A stretch of DNA of 64,000 nucleotides, taken from the NCBI GenBank assembly GCA_008704415.1, contig VXIS01000145.1, positions 1-64,000 on the forward strand, read 5' to 3'. Position numbers and translations under genes: made by a program. Under the pieces are notes generated by a model that was given only the letters and a program-made list of their open reading frames with translations, made no database searches and was not told the origin of the DNA. Positions 1 through 12,254 of the stretch are shown piece after piece. The DNA is from Sphaerosporella brunnea (taxonomy: Eukaryota > Ascomycota > Pezizomycetes > Pezizales > Pyronemataceae). The first letter of the stretch is position 1, and every line of letters begins with the position of its first letter.

Positions 1-400
1 ATTCAGCGTTGCTTCTCGGGGAAATGCTATCTATCTCTCATGCCGAGTCGTGGAGGCCGATCTCTGCCTGTGCAGTTAACCGTAATTTCCAACATCGTTG
101 AACGCAAGCGGCTTTTGTCTTGGAAGGGTTGCCCCCGCCCGCCAATGCCCGCTCCCCAACATAAGGCACCGCAGCCACCAGCGAGCGACGGACCTGTCTC
201 TACCATGATCTGAAGAATAACACTGTCAAGGCATTCGACACTGAATATAGATGGAACACGATCCCATTCAACACCGCCAAGCGAGGGCGAGCTACACAGT
301 TCAGTGTGTATGTACATACCCGGAATTTATGCAAGGCACGCGCATCACCGAAGCGGCATGCATAAAAGGGCACAGCACTAGCCGCGGGTTTTCAGCTTTC

Positions 401-440
401 CCAATCGCAATCGCAATCGCAATCGCAATCACAATCAATC
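401..440. repeat. CAATCG hexanucleotide microsatellite
   Basis: Five to six tandem copies of CAATCG, degenerating to CAATCA at the right end. It lies in non-coding sequence. Confidence 0.85.
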
Positions 441-1647
441 ACATTGCCCATCATCGCAGCAGAAAACACAAGGACTCACTCGACAGGGCTGTGTTCTGTG
501 AAGCGCAGTATGTCATGCTTCGGCTGTGTGTGCTGTGCAGGCACAGCGAGATCGTGATCGATAGGAATAGATACGACATTGTGCAGGTCTGTGCGTTGAG
601 GTTGGGGACAAGGACAAGCTTCCGGTACAAACCGCAGTCCACGTCCAAAATAGCCAGCCTACACTCTTCTCGCACAGACTTAGGCTTGCGGTGTATGTGA
701 AGTCGATTATTCTCTCACACACGGGGGGACAAAAAAGCAGAACATACAATTGTTTATGCTTTGATATGAACTGTCAAAAAATGAAGCAGCCTTGAACTGA
801 AATCTTGCGCCTGTTCTAGTACTCAACCCAACAGGCCACAGAAGGCCCCGCTTTGTTCGCACCCTATCTTCGAAAAGTCCACGCAGGATACTTCTCACTT
901 GGAATTGACCTAGGTATCAAGTTACGGATTGATGATCTCGGTAGTCCGGTACATACATACACACATACATACATCACCTATAGCGCGGCGTTGGAACGGT
1001 CATAAGGGGGAAAGAGAAAAAGAGGAGGACAAACAGAAGGAGGCCACAAAAAAACAATGAACATGAGATGGCCATGACCTCCCTCAACAGGCGTCTCTCG
1101 TACGTATCAAACGGAAGTATGATTCCTTCCCCTCCGGGCCTTTTGCTAAGCTTGAAGGCCGGTTAACAAAGATAAATGAGATTTAGGAGGAGGAAGAAAA
1201 AGACGGAATGTGGGGGGGGGGGATACGAGAGAATCTGCAGGCGGACATCGGGTGCGCATATCAATCTTTGAAGAATCTGACAGATTGCAATTGGTTTTCT
1301 TTTTGGCTATTGATATCCATATATATCCTATCAGAAAAGCCCGGATTCGAAAAAAAAATAAAAATAAGGAAATCTCATCATGAAAATAGCTGGAATTTCG
1401 AAATGAGTCTTGTTCACTAAAAAGCACTCGACCCCTCCCCCCCCCAAAAAAAAAAAAAAAAAAAAAAAAACCTGTGGTGTTTCCTCAGCGTCTACAACAC
1501 TAGCTGGCTAGACCTCAAGTTAGAACTCGGCGTCGAGAAATATCAGGTCGGCCTCCAGTGACATCGGGGACAGAAGCCGCTTCGGAAGGGAGAGCATAGC
1601 AGCAGCCTTCCGAAGCGAACCGGAGCACCGACTAATTTTGGCCTGTC

Positions 1648-1872
1648 TCAATGCAGATGCTGTTTCACGGCGAAAAGGTCCACGCCTTCCGGAATAGATT
1701 CCGGCGGGCCTAACTGACCCATAATTCGGTCTTCTCTGTAAATAAAGTTTAAAGCGCTTGTCTCGATGCCGCAAAGAGTCCGTGTCTGACGGCTCAGATT
1801 ACGGATATCAGGCTGTTCTGACAATATCGCATCCATAGTTTTCGCAAGACCAAGCAGAGCGGAAAGCTGCAT
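1648..1872 (-). CDS. Unrecognised small ORF, possible gene remnant
   Basis: A 74-codon frame that can be extended about 36 bases upstream before a stop. The composition looks protein-like (AKTMDAILSEQPDIRNLSRQ, then CGIETSALNF), but I do not recognise a family and see no splice-supported extension. A second frame continues to the left at 1520-1774, as expected if a longer reading frame has broken by a shift. I treat it as a relic or chance ORF, not as an established gene. Confidence 0.2.
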   Translation of the reverse strand: MQLSALLGLAKTMDAILSEQPDIRNLSRQTRTLCGIETSALNFIYREDRIMGQLGPPESIPEGVDLFAVKQHLH

Positions 1873-3061
1873 CAGTCTACGGCTACAAGAACCTCCTAAC
1901 TGTTTTCCTCACCGGCTACTTTACCTAGCATCGGCTCACCAAATGATTCGACCTCATAATGGAGCGGAAAGACATGCCCACGTGCTCTTCCCATCGCTGT
2001 GAAGTATGGGGACAAGAAGGCTCGTGTACTAGTACACAAGCCCCAAGAGGTGGCCGTGCCATGCGCAACTTTTATGACAAAGACATATTAATCCAAACGA
2101 AACAGTACGTCCTTCAGACTTCGGTTCGGGTCGGGTAGTTGGGTATCCTATCGTTGAGAGCTTCCTCGTAATTGTTCTTCGGGGGGAGAGTTCGGCCCGA
2201 ATCCGAATATTGAGTCGATGGCTCGATACTTGTGCAAAGTTGCACTTTTCCACAGGGCCCGTCGAAACCTCTTGGGCTTTTGCGCGACATAGTCTTACCC
2301 CATTCATTCGGAAATGGGCAGAGATATGATACCACCGTTCGTGTTCTCCTTTCACAGCAGCTACACAATCCAACGATCACCCCTTCCTTTGTAAGTACCA
2401 GTTCTCAACGCTGCAACAGAACACAGTGGATTTGCTTGCTTCGACATCAACTTTGACGTTGTATCGTTGCCAAATAGACCGTTACTAAAGACTATCTAGG
2501 GGTCCCTACTGGCACCCTTTTTTCTATCCAACAGGAATAGGTGGCTGTTTGTTGCTATAGAACAGGCCTAGGGAAGGTCTCCAATCTTCCCCTTGAATTG
2601 TAATTGGCTTGACTACCGTGGAGCGGCCGTCGACGCTCGGCAAACGTCAACGATGGAGACGTCGATATCCTGTTCGATAGCAGGCGCGTTGCGAAGACTT
2701 TGGGCTTGGGCGCCCTCCTTGTGGTTCGGATGACTACCGCTTGGCTAGCATAGAGCTTCCTATTAGTACAGAACATGGACAGAGTAGAGTGCATATACAA
2801 GCGGGTCTCGGGGTCGACGAGAGGAATCTATCGTCCGCGATCTTCATCTCGAAGTTCTTGGCCGAGAATCTAGAGTTCTATCTGAAAAGCTTTTTTCCAT
2901 CTCCGAAAATGGCTTTGCCTAAAGACATATAACCAGCAGTCCATGCATACATCTCCTCAGCCATCTATCGGCTGGTGCAAGCGTGCTAAGATCGAAAGAA
3001 AGGACGGCGCGGGACCCAAGGGTTGAATCCTCCAGGTATATAGCAGGGCTGTCGATCCGTC

Positions 3062-3573
3062 ATTGTTTGTTTTATCATATCGTATTCGGCCGCTTGCGGC
3101 CATGACACATATAGAGACGGAGACAATGCTACCCTAGGCTCAAAGTCCTACTGCGGGGCCTGCGCCTCCATTGTCGATCCATCAGAATTATGTACATTGG
3201 AAACAGAAAGCAGTTGGCAATGTTTGTTTACTTACCAAGCGACAGCAGAGCGATGGATTAGCCGGCTGCGTAGGAGACATTTCTTGGAGTAAGATGTACT
3301 GGTACTGCTTTTTGCCGCTGGCTTTTTATTTAGGAGGGGTGGTGGTAGTTTCGGTCGCCTGGCCGTAATTTCACTGGCTATCACTCGAGCTTCGCTTATT
3401 CTCTCAAGGCGCTTCACAGAAAGTCACTCGGTAATTAAAATTAAACACCACAAACAAAGACGCAGCCAGCCTGCCCGGCTGCTAGGCTTCGATCATTAAG
3501 CCAGCCGGGCTGGCTGCGTAAGGCAGCCCGCCCGCCCAGCCTAGGCCATTTGGGCCGGCTATTGACAATACTG
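3062..3573 (-). mobile_element. Diverged hAT-like non-autonomous element (copy C)
   Basis: The block at 3062-3175, centred on GGCCGCTTGCGGCC, closely matches blocks at 36656-36765 and, inverted, at 24868-24964. The right end reads GGCTATTGACAATACTG, a decayed form of the terminus GGCTATTAGGAACACTG seen at 25208. The adjoining GC-rich arm, with repeated GCCCGCCCG and CAGCCCGG motifs, matches the left arm of the element at 24681 in reverse. I could not find the other terminus near 3045, so the copy is probably truncated. No protein is encoded. Confidence 0.55.
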
Positions 3574-4066
3574 GTCTCAACTGGAGGCTATCGATGTCGT
3601 TCGAAGGCGATGATTTTTCATTTCGCACTGACAGTTGACGGGTGCAACATTGCCGGCACCGATATCGGCGATATGTACCTTGCTGATCTGGCACTAGAGA
3701 ACGAAGGCCCGCGCTGGCGCTCTCATGAATGCCGGTTTCGGCGAGTGCGCGAGGCGCATTATTCAGAACAGGCACTCGGAGTCTGAGCTCTGATGCCTCC
3801 TCGGGGGTTGGCGTATGGTGTACCTGACGTGAGGTTTAGGTCTAGAATACAAGTGTGGTGACCACACGGCGAGCCATGATGAGTTCAGCTTCGCTCAATT
3901 TCTAATCGCGTAGAATAAGGGTGAAACGTATGTGTGTTATCATAGAGCTTACCTACAGCATATCGCTCGGGCAAAGGTAGGGTGAATTTTCCGTGTTTCG
4001 CTCAAGTGTTCTATATAGAGGTAGATATGTACAAAAAAACAAAAACACGGGCCCCACACATCATGA

Positions 4067-6458
4067 TCACCTCTTTTTACCTTTATTCTTAGCCTTTCCC
4101 TCCTTCAACAGCCGGCGGGTCTCCGTCAGCTTCATCTTCTGCCCGGACTTATGTTTCTTCAGCGTCATCAAGAAGTTCTTTTTGCGGGCCTTCTCCTTGT
4201 TGGTGGTGCTGTGCGCCTTCTCCTTCAGCTTCTTGCCGCGACTGGAACTGTACTTTTCTCGCCCTTCGCGGCCTTCCATTACCGCTTCCAGACGCGCTTC
4301 CTTATCTGACTTGCCGCGCTTGAGGCTGCCTTCGATCATGTTCTGCTCGACTGCGTCTTCGTGACTATTGAGGGAAGGTCAGCAATCATTCCCGAGTTGG
4401 TATGGAATTGGGATCGGGACGTACGCTAGCTTTTTACCCATCAACTTGGCCAGACCCGCGGCTTGCCGGAGCTCTTCCAGCTTCGCAAAGTCGGCAGGCG
4501 TCAAGATCCTAGTGGTAGCCAGTTTGGAAAGCTTCTTTTCCTCACTCTTGACCTCGTTCGTTTTCTTCTCATCATCATCGCTCTCGTGGGTGAGCTTCAT
4601 CTTCTTGGTTCTCTTGCCCGCTTTGGCGTCGGCCTCGTCCTCAGAGTCGCTAAGGTGGATGTCCTCGCCATCGCTCTCGACATTGACCCAGCCCGCGCCA
4701 TCACCATCCGAGTCAGAGTCGGATTCGACTTCCCAGTTGGCCCAGGCTTCGTCATCTTCTTCCTCCTCTTCCGCCTCTTCCGCGTCCTCACCCTCTTCAC
4801 CCTCGCCCCGCTCGGTCCGCTTGGCAGCCTTCTGCTCCTCCTTCCATGCCTCCAGCAGCTCCAAGCCTTCAATAGTGCCCTCTGTCTCCTGACCGTACCG
4901 CAGGGATTCATGCTCCTTCATACCCATGCTAGCAACCTTACCACGGTCTTTCCGTTTCAACATCTCCGGTGCAACCTCTCTGTACAGGGCTATGAGCGAC
5001 CTTGCGGCCATCATGACGCCTTTATCCTTAGAGCCCTTATATTCCGTCAAATCCTGGAGCAAGGTTGCGTCCATAGCCAGCGGGGCACGAGCACAAATCT
5101 CGCGGATGGCGTTTAATCCAGCCGTGGCCACCTCGCCAGCAACACCCTCTGACACGAACTCATCTGCAATCTTTCGCACGATAGGTTCCAGGCAATCCGG
5201 CGGGACGAGGTCGTGAGTGGCCTGCGCCGCTACGATCAGGAATTGGGTTACTTCGCGCTGGCGCGGAGTGATATATTTCAAGAGATGGGAGTAGAGGCCT
5301 AGAATACTGAGTTTGTGGAGACCGACGAGACGGGATACAAGCTGCAGAACAAGCAATTTCTGTTCCAAGGAAAGCTTGTTGTTTCGGGAGAGATGCTTGG
5401 AGAAAAGGAGATCTGCGAAGCCCTGAGGGTCGCGGAGGAGGTGCAGCGCCGAGAAGTTGAGAGGATGGGGCTTGTTCTTGTTTTTCTCTTTCTGCAGGAT
5501 TGTTAGTTGTTTGAGTTATATGGGAATGGGGATGGAGAAAGGCACCCTCTTGAGCGCCTCCTGCGCCTTCTCTAGTTTCCTGAGCTGGTTACGATTCTTC
5601 TTGTTGATTTGCAGTTGGTGCTTGACACGGTTCAAGTCCGGGCCTTCGTCGTCACTCTCCTCCTCAAAATCTGCCTTCTCCTGATCCACGCCGAGGAAGA
5701 ACCTTATGCCACCACTCATGACCTTCTGGTTCGCGCTCAAAGAAGCCTCCTTCATGATCTCCACCGTCCGAGCATCATCCCAGACTCCGCGCTTCCACAA
5801 CTCTCTGGTCAACTTGACAGCCCACAGACCCGTGGTGGATGTGGGGTCCTCCTTTCCAGCCTCTACCAACTCAAACAGCACCGCCTGCACCGTCTTGTTG
5901 AGCTTGTGATTCTTGACCTTCGCATTTGAATTCCTCAGGTCGGAGACGACGCACTTATAGATCTGTCCGCGCAGCTGTTTACTAGTGGTAGCCGTAAGGA
6001 CCGGGAACAGCGTTTGCAGCAGCGTCGAAGACGCAATCACATCCTTATTTTTCAACAGCACCAGGCTCTGCACGATCTTTTCCCGCAAATCCGCACCCAA
6101 CGACACATGGTTCTTTAGCAGCAATTGCGACAAGTCGTCCGCGAAGGTCGAGGTGAGGTCGGGATACGAGGAAGCAACCGACGCCATAAACCCGATCAGC
6201 TCGGTGAACGCCTCTGTGTTCGCCGTGGTGGGCTGGGACATGAAGATCGCGCGCTGCGACTCGTAGTGGCCATGCTGCCGAATGAATTCCTCCTTATAAG
6301 ACGCAGGGTCGCGGCGAATCAGGTTCTGGAGCATAGGACTTGGAAGAAGCGCATATTAGAATTTCTCGCCGCTGGAAATTTAGAGGTTGGAGAGGAAAAA
6401 AATACAGATTGTGGAGCTTTTGCAGCCCCGCTCGCTTCCGCTTGTTTGAATCGGCCAT
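4067..6458 (-). CDS. SDA1 family protein (60S ribosome biogenesis)
   Basis: Homologue of yeast Sda1 / human SDAD1, a nuclear protein needed for 60S subunit maturation and export, and in yeast for passage through G1. My model has four exons, 6458-6406, 6338-5546, 5491-4425 and 4364-4067, giving 736 aa, close to the usual family length. The N-terminus carries the family signature [19 protein letters not shown], reached by splicing a 17-codon first exon ([11 protein letters not shown]) across a 67-bp intron. The middle is helical repeat sequence. Residues of exon 3 form a long acidic tract rich in E, D and S, and the C-terminus is Lys/Arg-rich with a [10 protein letters not shown] tail, fitting nuclear or nucleolar location. 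The start at 6458 is chosen because it lies in frame with a lysine-rich N-terminus typical of the family. It diverges from the gene starting at 6708, leaving 249 bp as a shared promoter. Confidence 0.93.
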
Positions 6459-6707
6459 GGCGGATGGGGGGGTAGAAAATTTCTGGCCGAAAGTTGTTTT
6501 GCGCTCACAAACTGTGGGCGAACGAGCTAAATTTCCTGCGAACCAAAAAACTTCAACCCTTCGCTTCTTTTTCGCGAGGTCCGGGTAAAATCTCGATGGG
6601 GCTGCCTGCGCCACTGGGTTTAGCACATCGGGAATCGCCCATCTAACGAAACCACCCAACAACCCCCATCCTCGCCCCAAAAAACAAATCACCAACGCCT
6701 CGCCAAA
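6459..6707. promoter_or_regulatory. Shared divergent promoter, SDA1 / B12D-like gene
   Basis: A 249-bp gap between two divergently oriented start codons. It contains both 5' leaders and both promoters. No TATA box stands out. CCAAT-like and pyrimidine-rich stretches are present but not diagnostic. Confidence 0.45.
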
Positions 6708-7286
6708 ATGCCGATGCCCGTATGTTGCTTCCTATAACCCGTAGTAGTCGGGCGATGTGTGAATTAGAATTGACGGGTTTTGGTTGCGGCGCAACAGAAG
6801 GAACAGCAGAGTGGTACGATAAAACCCGCCCGATTTGCTCCTTCGTCTGCTGTTGTTGCGACGGCAGGCAGGCTATACTGGAATCCTGAACTGATGTTTC
6901 CCCGTCGCAGCGCACACCATCACCCAGCGCATCCGCCAGCTGAAGAAGGTTCCTCCGGAGTTGTTCCCTATCGGTATGTCCACGGTGGTGGTTAGGAGGT
7001 CGAGATGTTGATAACCGGGAATCTGCTAACAATTGGGGGTTGATGTAGGAATCGTCGTCGGGTATGCCGCTTTCCTCAAGCACAAGTAGAAATACCTAAG
7101 TTACAGGTTTTGCTAACATTATCGTTTCATTTGCGTGCAGCGCCGCCCTTTGCAGTGAGTGTTTCCCATAGCCCTCCCGGTAACCGTTATCTGACCAGAT
7201 CAATAGTGGGTGCCTACTCCATCACCCGCAAGTTCTACGTCGACCGGACTCTCCGTCTCAACCGCTCCCAGCGTGACGGCCACTAA
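6708..7286 (+). CDS. B12D/MLRQ-like small membrane protein (tentative)
   Basis: A 54-aa protein assembled from five exons: 6708-6719, 6928-6973, 7049-7061, 7141-7154 and 7207-7286. Two internal exons are only 13 and 14 nt long. The product has a basic start (RIRQLKKVPPELFPI), one hydrophobic membrane-size segment (GIVVGAALCMGAYSI) and a basic tail ending RSQRDGH. This layout resembles the B12D family, which includes the NDUFA4/MLRQ subunit of the respiratory chain, so a mitochondrial inner-membrane location is inferred. The exon phases match throughout and the total is 165 nt including the stop. Weakest point: the first acceptor. AG at 6927 keeps frame, whereas the AG at 6910 would not. The family call rests on pattern memory only. 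Confidence 0.6.
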
Positions 7287-7517
7287 GCAGGACGCAATGA
7301 TATCATTTTCCACTTTGTATATTGTAGAGCGGTGGAGGGCGGGATTGTGCACCAAATACGAGTAGCGGGAAAGGGTTCTTCTTGCAGCCACTGGTTTGAG
7401 CCAGTATGATCAAAAACATCGCGCCATATGCATGCACATATTACTTCACAGGTTCAATCGCATCGATTTTGTGCATCAACCAACTCCATTCGTATATCTA
7501 AGGCCCCCACCCCGCCC

Positions 7518-8102
7518 TCACTCTGTCGCCGGCTTGGGACCAGCCACATCCAATCCCTCCAGTCCCGTCATAGGATCCGCTTCCTTCCGCATAGCCTCCA
7601 CCTTGGCCGCCTCTGCCGCCTCCCGATCCTCCTGGGAAACCTCATGTTTCCTAATCCAGTCCTCCTACGCCGCCAACCCACATCAGCCCCATCCCATTTC
7701 CATCCCATCCCATTATAAAGCCCACACTCACCTGTTCCCAAACCGCAACCTTGCTCCCAAGGATGTTGCCAGCCTCCTTCATAGGTTTCGCCTGCGCAAC
7801 GCTGAGGACACGCCCCGCCAGCGTCGCCTGGTCCATGTTATCGATGGCTGCCGCCGCGTCCTCAGGGCTTTCAAACTCCACGTAGCCGAAGCCGCGGTGC
7901 TGCTGGTCGTTATCGCCGGGTATGTTCACCTCCACGATCTCGCCGAAGGGAACAAAGGCTTGTTCCAGCACCGCTTTGGTCACGGAGGTGTCGAGACCAC
8001 CTGGAGGAAGGGAGAGTTAGATGGCTGGTTCAGCGGGATTAGGAGGTGGGAGCACAACGTACCGACATAGACGGTATTTTTGAGGCGGGCAGTATCGGAC
8101 AT
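7518..8102 (-). CDS. Small RRM RNA-binding protein, CypE/PPIE-type RRM
   Basis: A 151-aa protein of three exons, 8102-8063, 8000-7732 and 7664-7518. Residues about 8-85 form one RNA recognition motif: RNP2 is NTVYVGGL and RNP1 is RGFGYVEF, both well preserved. The RRM most resembles the one at the N-terminus of the nuclear cyclophilin PPIE/Cyp33, but here no cyclophilin domain follows. The C-terminal third is a charged helix (AVWEQEDWIRKHEV...) ending GPKPATE. It probably acts in nuclear RNA processing, which is inferred from the RRM subtype. It is convergent with the gene ending at 7286. Confidence 0.85.
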
Positions 8103-8508
8103 TGTTGGTGACTGTTAATGGGCGACATCGCTGCGAGCTGAGCTGGAGGAGCGACGCGCAGCACATTGCTGCAGGGGATGAGCCGCACAGAGACGCCAAG
8201 ATACTTGATCATGGCCCCGCACTCGGCAATAACATTAATCTACTCTATCCAATCTTTTATTGACAGCGACAGAAACGTTGACACAGCTGCACTTGGGTGC
8301 AACGAAAAAGTCTGGTGCACGAGATCAACGCTAATAGTTTCTCACACGAAATGCCGCACATCGAAAGTATTCCGTTGAATCATGATTCATGATGCATAAG
8401 GACAAAAAAACGGAAAACAATGGAAACTGGAAAACATGGACAGATATCAACCAAATATAAGAAACTTAATTACTCCTCTAATCCCACCTCTAATCCTATT
8501 CGGCCAGT

Positions 8509-11500
8509 CTATGCCTCGTCCAACTGCTGCTCAAACTCATCATCCTCGTCCGAGTCGATGGCGGTATCACCAGCCTCGCTTCGGCCGCTAACGCTCATGA
8601 CCCTCTTCAGGCGGTTGTTGACGTACTGCAATACCTCCTCGTCATCCTTCTCCCGGGCCCTGCGATCTTCCTCGTCTTCCTCATCCCAATCGCTTCGGGC
8701 ATCAATGCTTCTTGCTGTACTGTGACGCCGGCCCATGAAGGGGCGAGGCTTCTTGACCACACGTGAGAACACATCGTCGAAGTAGTGGTTGGCCGCACTG
8801 CCAGGAGTGCGAGGGGTGTGGGGGAGACGGCAGTTGACACCGGAATCGTGAATCATCTTTGCAATGAGACCAGTCCAACCAGTCTGGTGGGATGCTCCAA
8901 GTCCGCTTCCATCGTCTCCATGGAAGAACTCATGGAACCAGACGTACTCACGCCAATTGGGGTCGTGGTCGAGCATTTCAATTCCCGCATTGCAAGCGCG
9001 GCGACCAAAGTCGTCACGGGCAAAGATGTGCTGAAGGCGGTGCTGCAGCTCTTCGGCGACTTGACCAAGGTGCATGAAGTCACCAGAACCAGTGGGGCAC
9101 TCCACCTGGAACTTGCTTCCGTAGAACATGTGGAATCGCAAGAGCGACTCGATGAGAAGGAAATTAACACACAGCCAGATGGGCTTTTAATGAATCAGCA
9201 TTTGGTCCAAGAAAAATAGGGAAGTGTGCTTACTCCACGCCAGTTACTGTTACCACCAAACATGGCACTGTTGGAATCACCAGGCACGTACTCGACTTTG
9301 AACTCCTGGCCTTCCACGGTCATAGCGTAGGGATGCTTCTCATGGTACTTTGAAAGCGACCGGATACCGTATGGACTTAGGAATTCATCCTCATCCAGCA
9401 TCTTCTGCAGAATCTTTTTCAGCCTGTCCTTGCTAACCAGAGCAAGCAGCAATCTATCGCCCTTTCCGCGATCTCTCATGCTAGCAATGTTACGCTCAGC
9501 GATATCATTGCGATGTTCGATGAACCAATCAAGACGTTTTGTGAACGCCGGGAACTTGCTAAGGGATACCGGTTCAAGGGTGAGAACAGCGAAGAGAGGA
9601 ATCAGGCCGACGAGTGATTTCACATGCATCTGCTGCGAGTTGGGGCCGCCGTGAGAGATGGCATCGTAGTAGAAACTACCCAAATTTGTCAGTGGCTGAG
9701 CGTTCGCGGAATCACTCTTATACATACCCGTCTTCCTCATTCCACAGACTCTTCTCCTTCTCGCCGTCGCGGTAAGTCATGGCATCGCTGATGAACAGAA
9801 AGTGCTCGAAGAACTTGCTGGCAATGTCCTCGTAAATGCGGCGATGCTTGGCCAGCTCCAGAGCGATGTTGAGCATGTTCAAGCAGTAGAAGGCCATCCA
9901 TCCCGTCGAATCGGCCTGCTCTAGGGTACCCCCGGTAGGGAGGGACTCCGATCGGTTGAAGACACCGATGTTGTCAAGACCCAAGAAACCACCTTCGAAG
10001 ACGTTGTTACCCTCGAAGTCCTTACGATTCACCCACCTAAAGTCGATCAGTTTAGGTCTTTAATGGAGAGAAAAGGTTCTCACCAGGTGAAATTGAGTAA
10101 CAGCTTCTGGAAGACACGCTCCAGGAAATCGAGATCCTCGTGGCCATACATCTTGCGCTCAATCTTGAAAATACGGAAGGTGGCCCAAGCATGAACAGGC
10201 GGGTTCACGTCTCCGTAGTTCCACTCGTACGCAGGAATCTGGCCGTTGGGATGCATGTACCACTCTCGTGTCAATACATCCAATTGCTTCTTTGCAAACT
10301 CAGGATCAATCATTGCAAGAGGAATGCAGTGGAAGGCCGTGTCCCAGGCTGCAAAGAAGGGGTACTCCCAGCAGTCTGGCATACTCAAGATATCGTCCAG
10401 GTGCATGTGCCTCCATTTGTCGTTACGAATCTTCTTACGCTCAGGGGGCGGAGGAGGCTGTGCGGGATCGCCGTTGGCCCACTGATCCCAGATCATGTGG
10501 TAAAATTGCTTCGTCCAGAGCATACCACTGAAAGCCTGTCTCTGGATGTTTCTAAGATCATCGGTCATGGGAAGGGGCGAGATTCGCCAGTAGAACTCAT
10601 CAGCATCGTAACGACGGAGCTCAAACATGTCATCGAACACCTCTTCGTCAATACCGACGTCCGTAACGATGGCACCCCTTTCATCCGTGAAGGTGCGAGT
10701 CTCGACCTTCCTGGAGAGCTTGAAACGAACCACCGCACAACCACCAGGGGGCACTCCATCACCTTCGTCGAACGCATACCACGCACCGGCCTTGGTGCCC
10801 GTCTGCTTAGGGTTAATTGCGTCTTTCTCGTCGTCAACGATGTAGCGGTGAAACGCATCCTTCGTGTAGGGGTTCGGGTTCTCTCCATCGTAGAGGAGTT
10901 GGAAGTTGGTGTCGTTGTCTGTAAAGATCAGCTTGGGGAGGACATCGGATGAGTCCGGAGTCACTCCCGGAGAAGGGGAAAGCTGAACAACGCGCTCGCC
11001 GAGCTTCCAGTGCTTCGTCCGGGCAACGAATTCATTCTCAATTGAGATGTTAGGCTTCTTGTCTGGCGTCTCATGTCCCCAAGCCCAAGTGTTCCTGAAA
11101 GTGATCTGGGGAATTATGTGCAGGGGAGCCGCCTCCGGTCCACGGTTGTACGCTGTTACACGGAACAGGATCTCCTCCTCGTCGTCAGTGTCCTTTGCCG
11201 TCTCGATGAAGATATCCCAGTAGCGGTCCTCACTAGGCCATTGTCAGCACAGCCAGGACAAGCACTTCCAGTGGCTCTTACTCGAAGATATCAGAATCGA
11301 GGAGGTTGTATTCCGGTACATCTCTGCTGCGGGATCCATTTTCCTTCCGGAGCTCCTCGTAGGGGAATCTTTTCTGCGGGTACTTGTACAAGTACTTCAT
11401 GTAACTGTGAGTGGGTGTGTTGTCAAGGTAGTAGTGAACCTCCTTGATGGATTCTCCGTGGTTTCCTTCGGGGTTGCCCAAACCGAAAAGACGCTCCTTC

Positions 11501-12035
11501 AGAATGTCACTGTGGCCTTTAGCATCCAGCCAAAAATTGGCCACAGACGAGGGTAGACCAACTCCTTCTCGTTCCAGAACGCAAAGCTGATACATTGGAG
11601 AGCGTGCGAGTCAGAGACACCCGCAATACCATCTTCACCCCATCGGTAGGCACGGGATTTCGCATGGTCGAACGGGAAGTCTGTAGACCGTCAATAGTTA
11701 GAACGGGCCATCAGAATGTAGGATTTCGAATTCGAATTGAGTGGACATACGTGACCAGGCGTCTCCATTGGCTCTGCATATGATATATCAGGAACGGCAT
11801 GTTTACATTCGAGCAACGCTGAAACTTACGAGTAGTCCTCTCTCACGGTTCCCCATTGACGCCTGTTTCAATTGATGCCCATCAGATGCTGCCACCTCCC
11901 GTCAATGGGCATCGTGATGGAAACTTACTCGCTCAGATACGGTCCCCACTTCTTCCAGTACTTCTTGCGCTCCTTGTCCTCCTTCAACCGCTTCTCCTCG
12001 CTGCAGAGGTATTCGTGGCTGCCGTGCTTGACCAT
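8509..12035 (-). CDS. GH63/MGH1-like glycoside hydrolase
   Basis: A large (alpha/alpha)6-barrel type glycosidase of the GH63 / mannosylglycerate-hydrolase-like group, predicted 1027 aa from nine exons: 12035-11929, 11862-11830, 11773-11751, 11680-11563, 11509-11282, 11232-10084, 10036-9728, 9675-9234 and 9183-8509. The three shortest exons are 23-107 nt. Family-like stretches are [74 protein letters not shown] and [20 protein letters not shown]. The Asp of AAWDTAF and Glu/Asp residues of [10 protein letters not shown] are plausible catalytic acids. There is no N-terminal signal peptide or membrane anchor (the start is [14 protein letters not shown]), unlike ER glucosidase I, so it is probably cytosolic. 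The C-terminus ends in a Ser/Arg-rich then acidic tail. The substrate cannot be told from sequence. Confidence 0.85.
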
Positions 12036-12223
12036 GGCTGGGCCAGTGCTGTGGATATCGTTGGCAGTTGCGGTTGAAAGGAGAGAGAGGAGAGAGGGGC
12101 AGGCGGGGTTTTGTTTGGGGAGGGGATTCCGGTGATAACGGCGGGCAAGCAGCGGCGGGGTAGCAGTTCTCAATATTGTACATAGGCATGTAGACGTGCA
12201 GGGAAGAGAGCTCCGATTAGCAC

Positions 12224-12254
<31 letters not shown>

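Larger units (their letters stand above)
1..4066. other. Gene-poor left end
   Basis: I see no confident gene in this stretch. It holds a CAATCG hexamer microsatellite at about 401-440, a run of nine C followed directly by about 28 A at about 1438-1471, a small open frame on the minus strand at 1648-1872 (listed separately) and a diverged transposon remnant at 3062-3573. Other open frames here are short, overlap on both strands and show no family resemblance. Confidence 0.5.

Noticed and set aside
4463..5116. 217-codon plus-strand frame opposite SDA1
   Set aside because: It is the reverse-strand shadow of the acidic, repetitive SDA1 exon.
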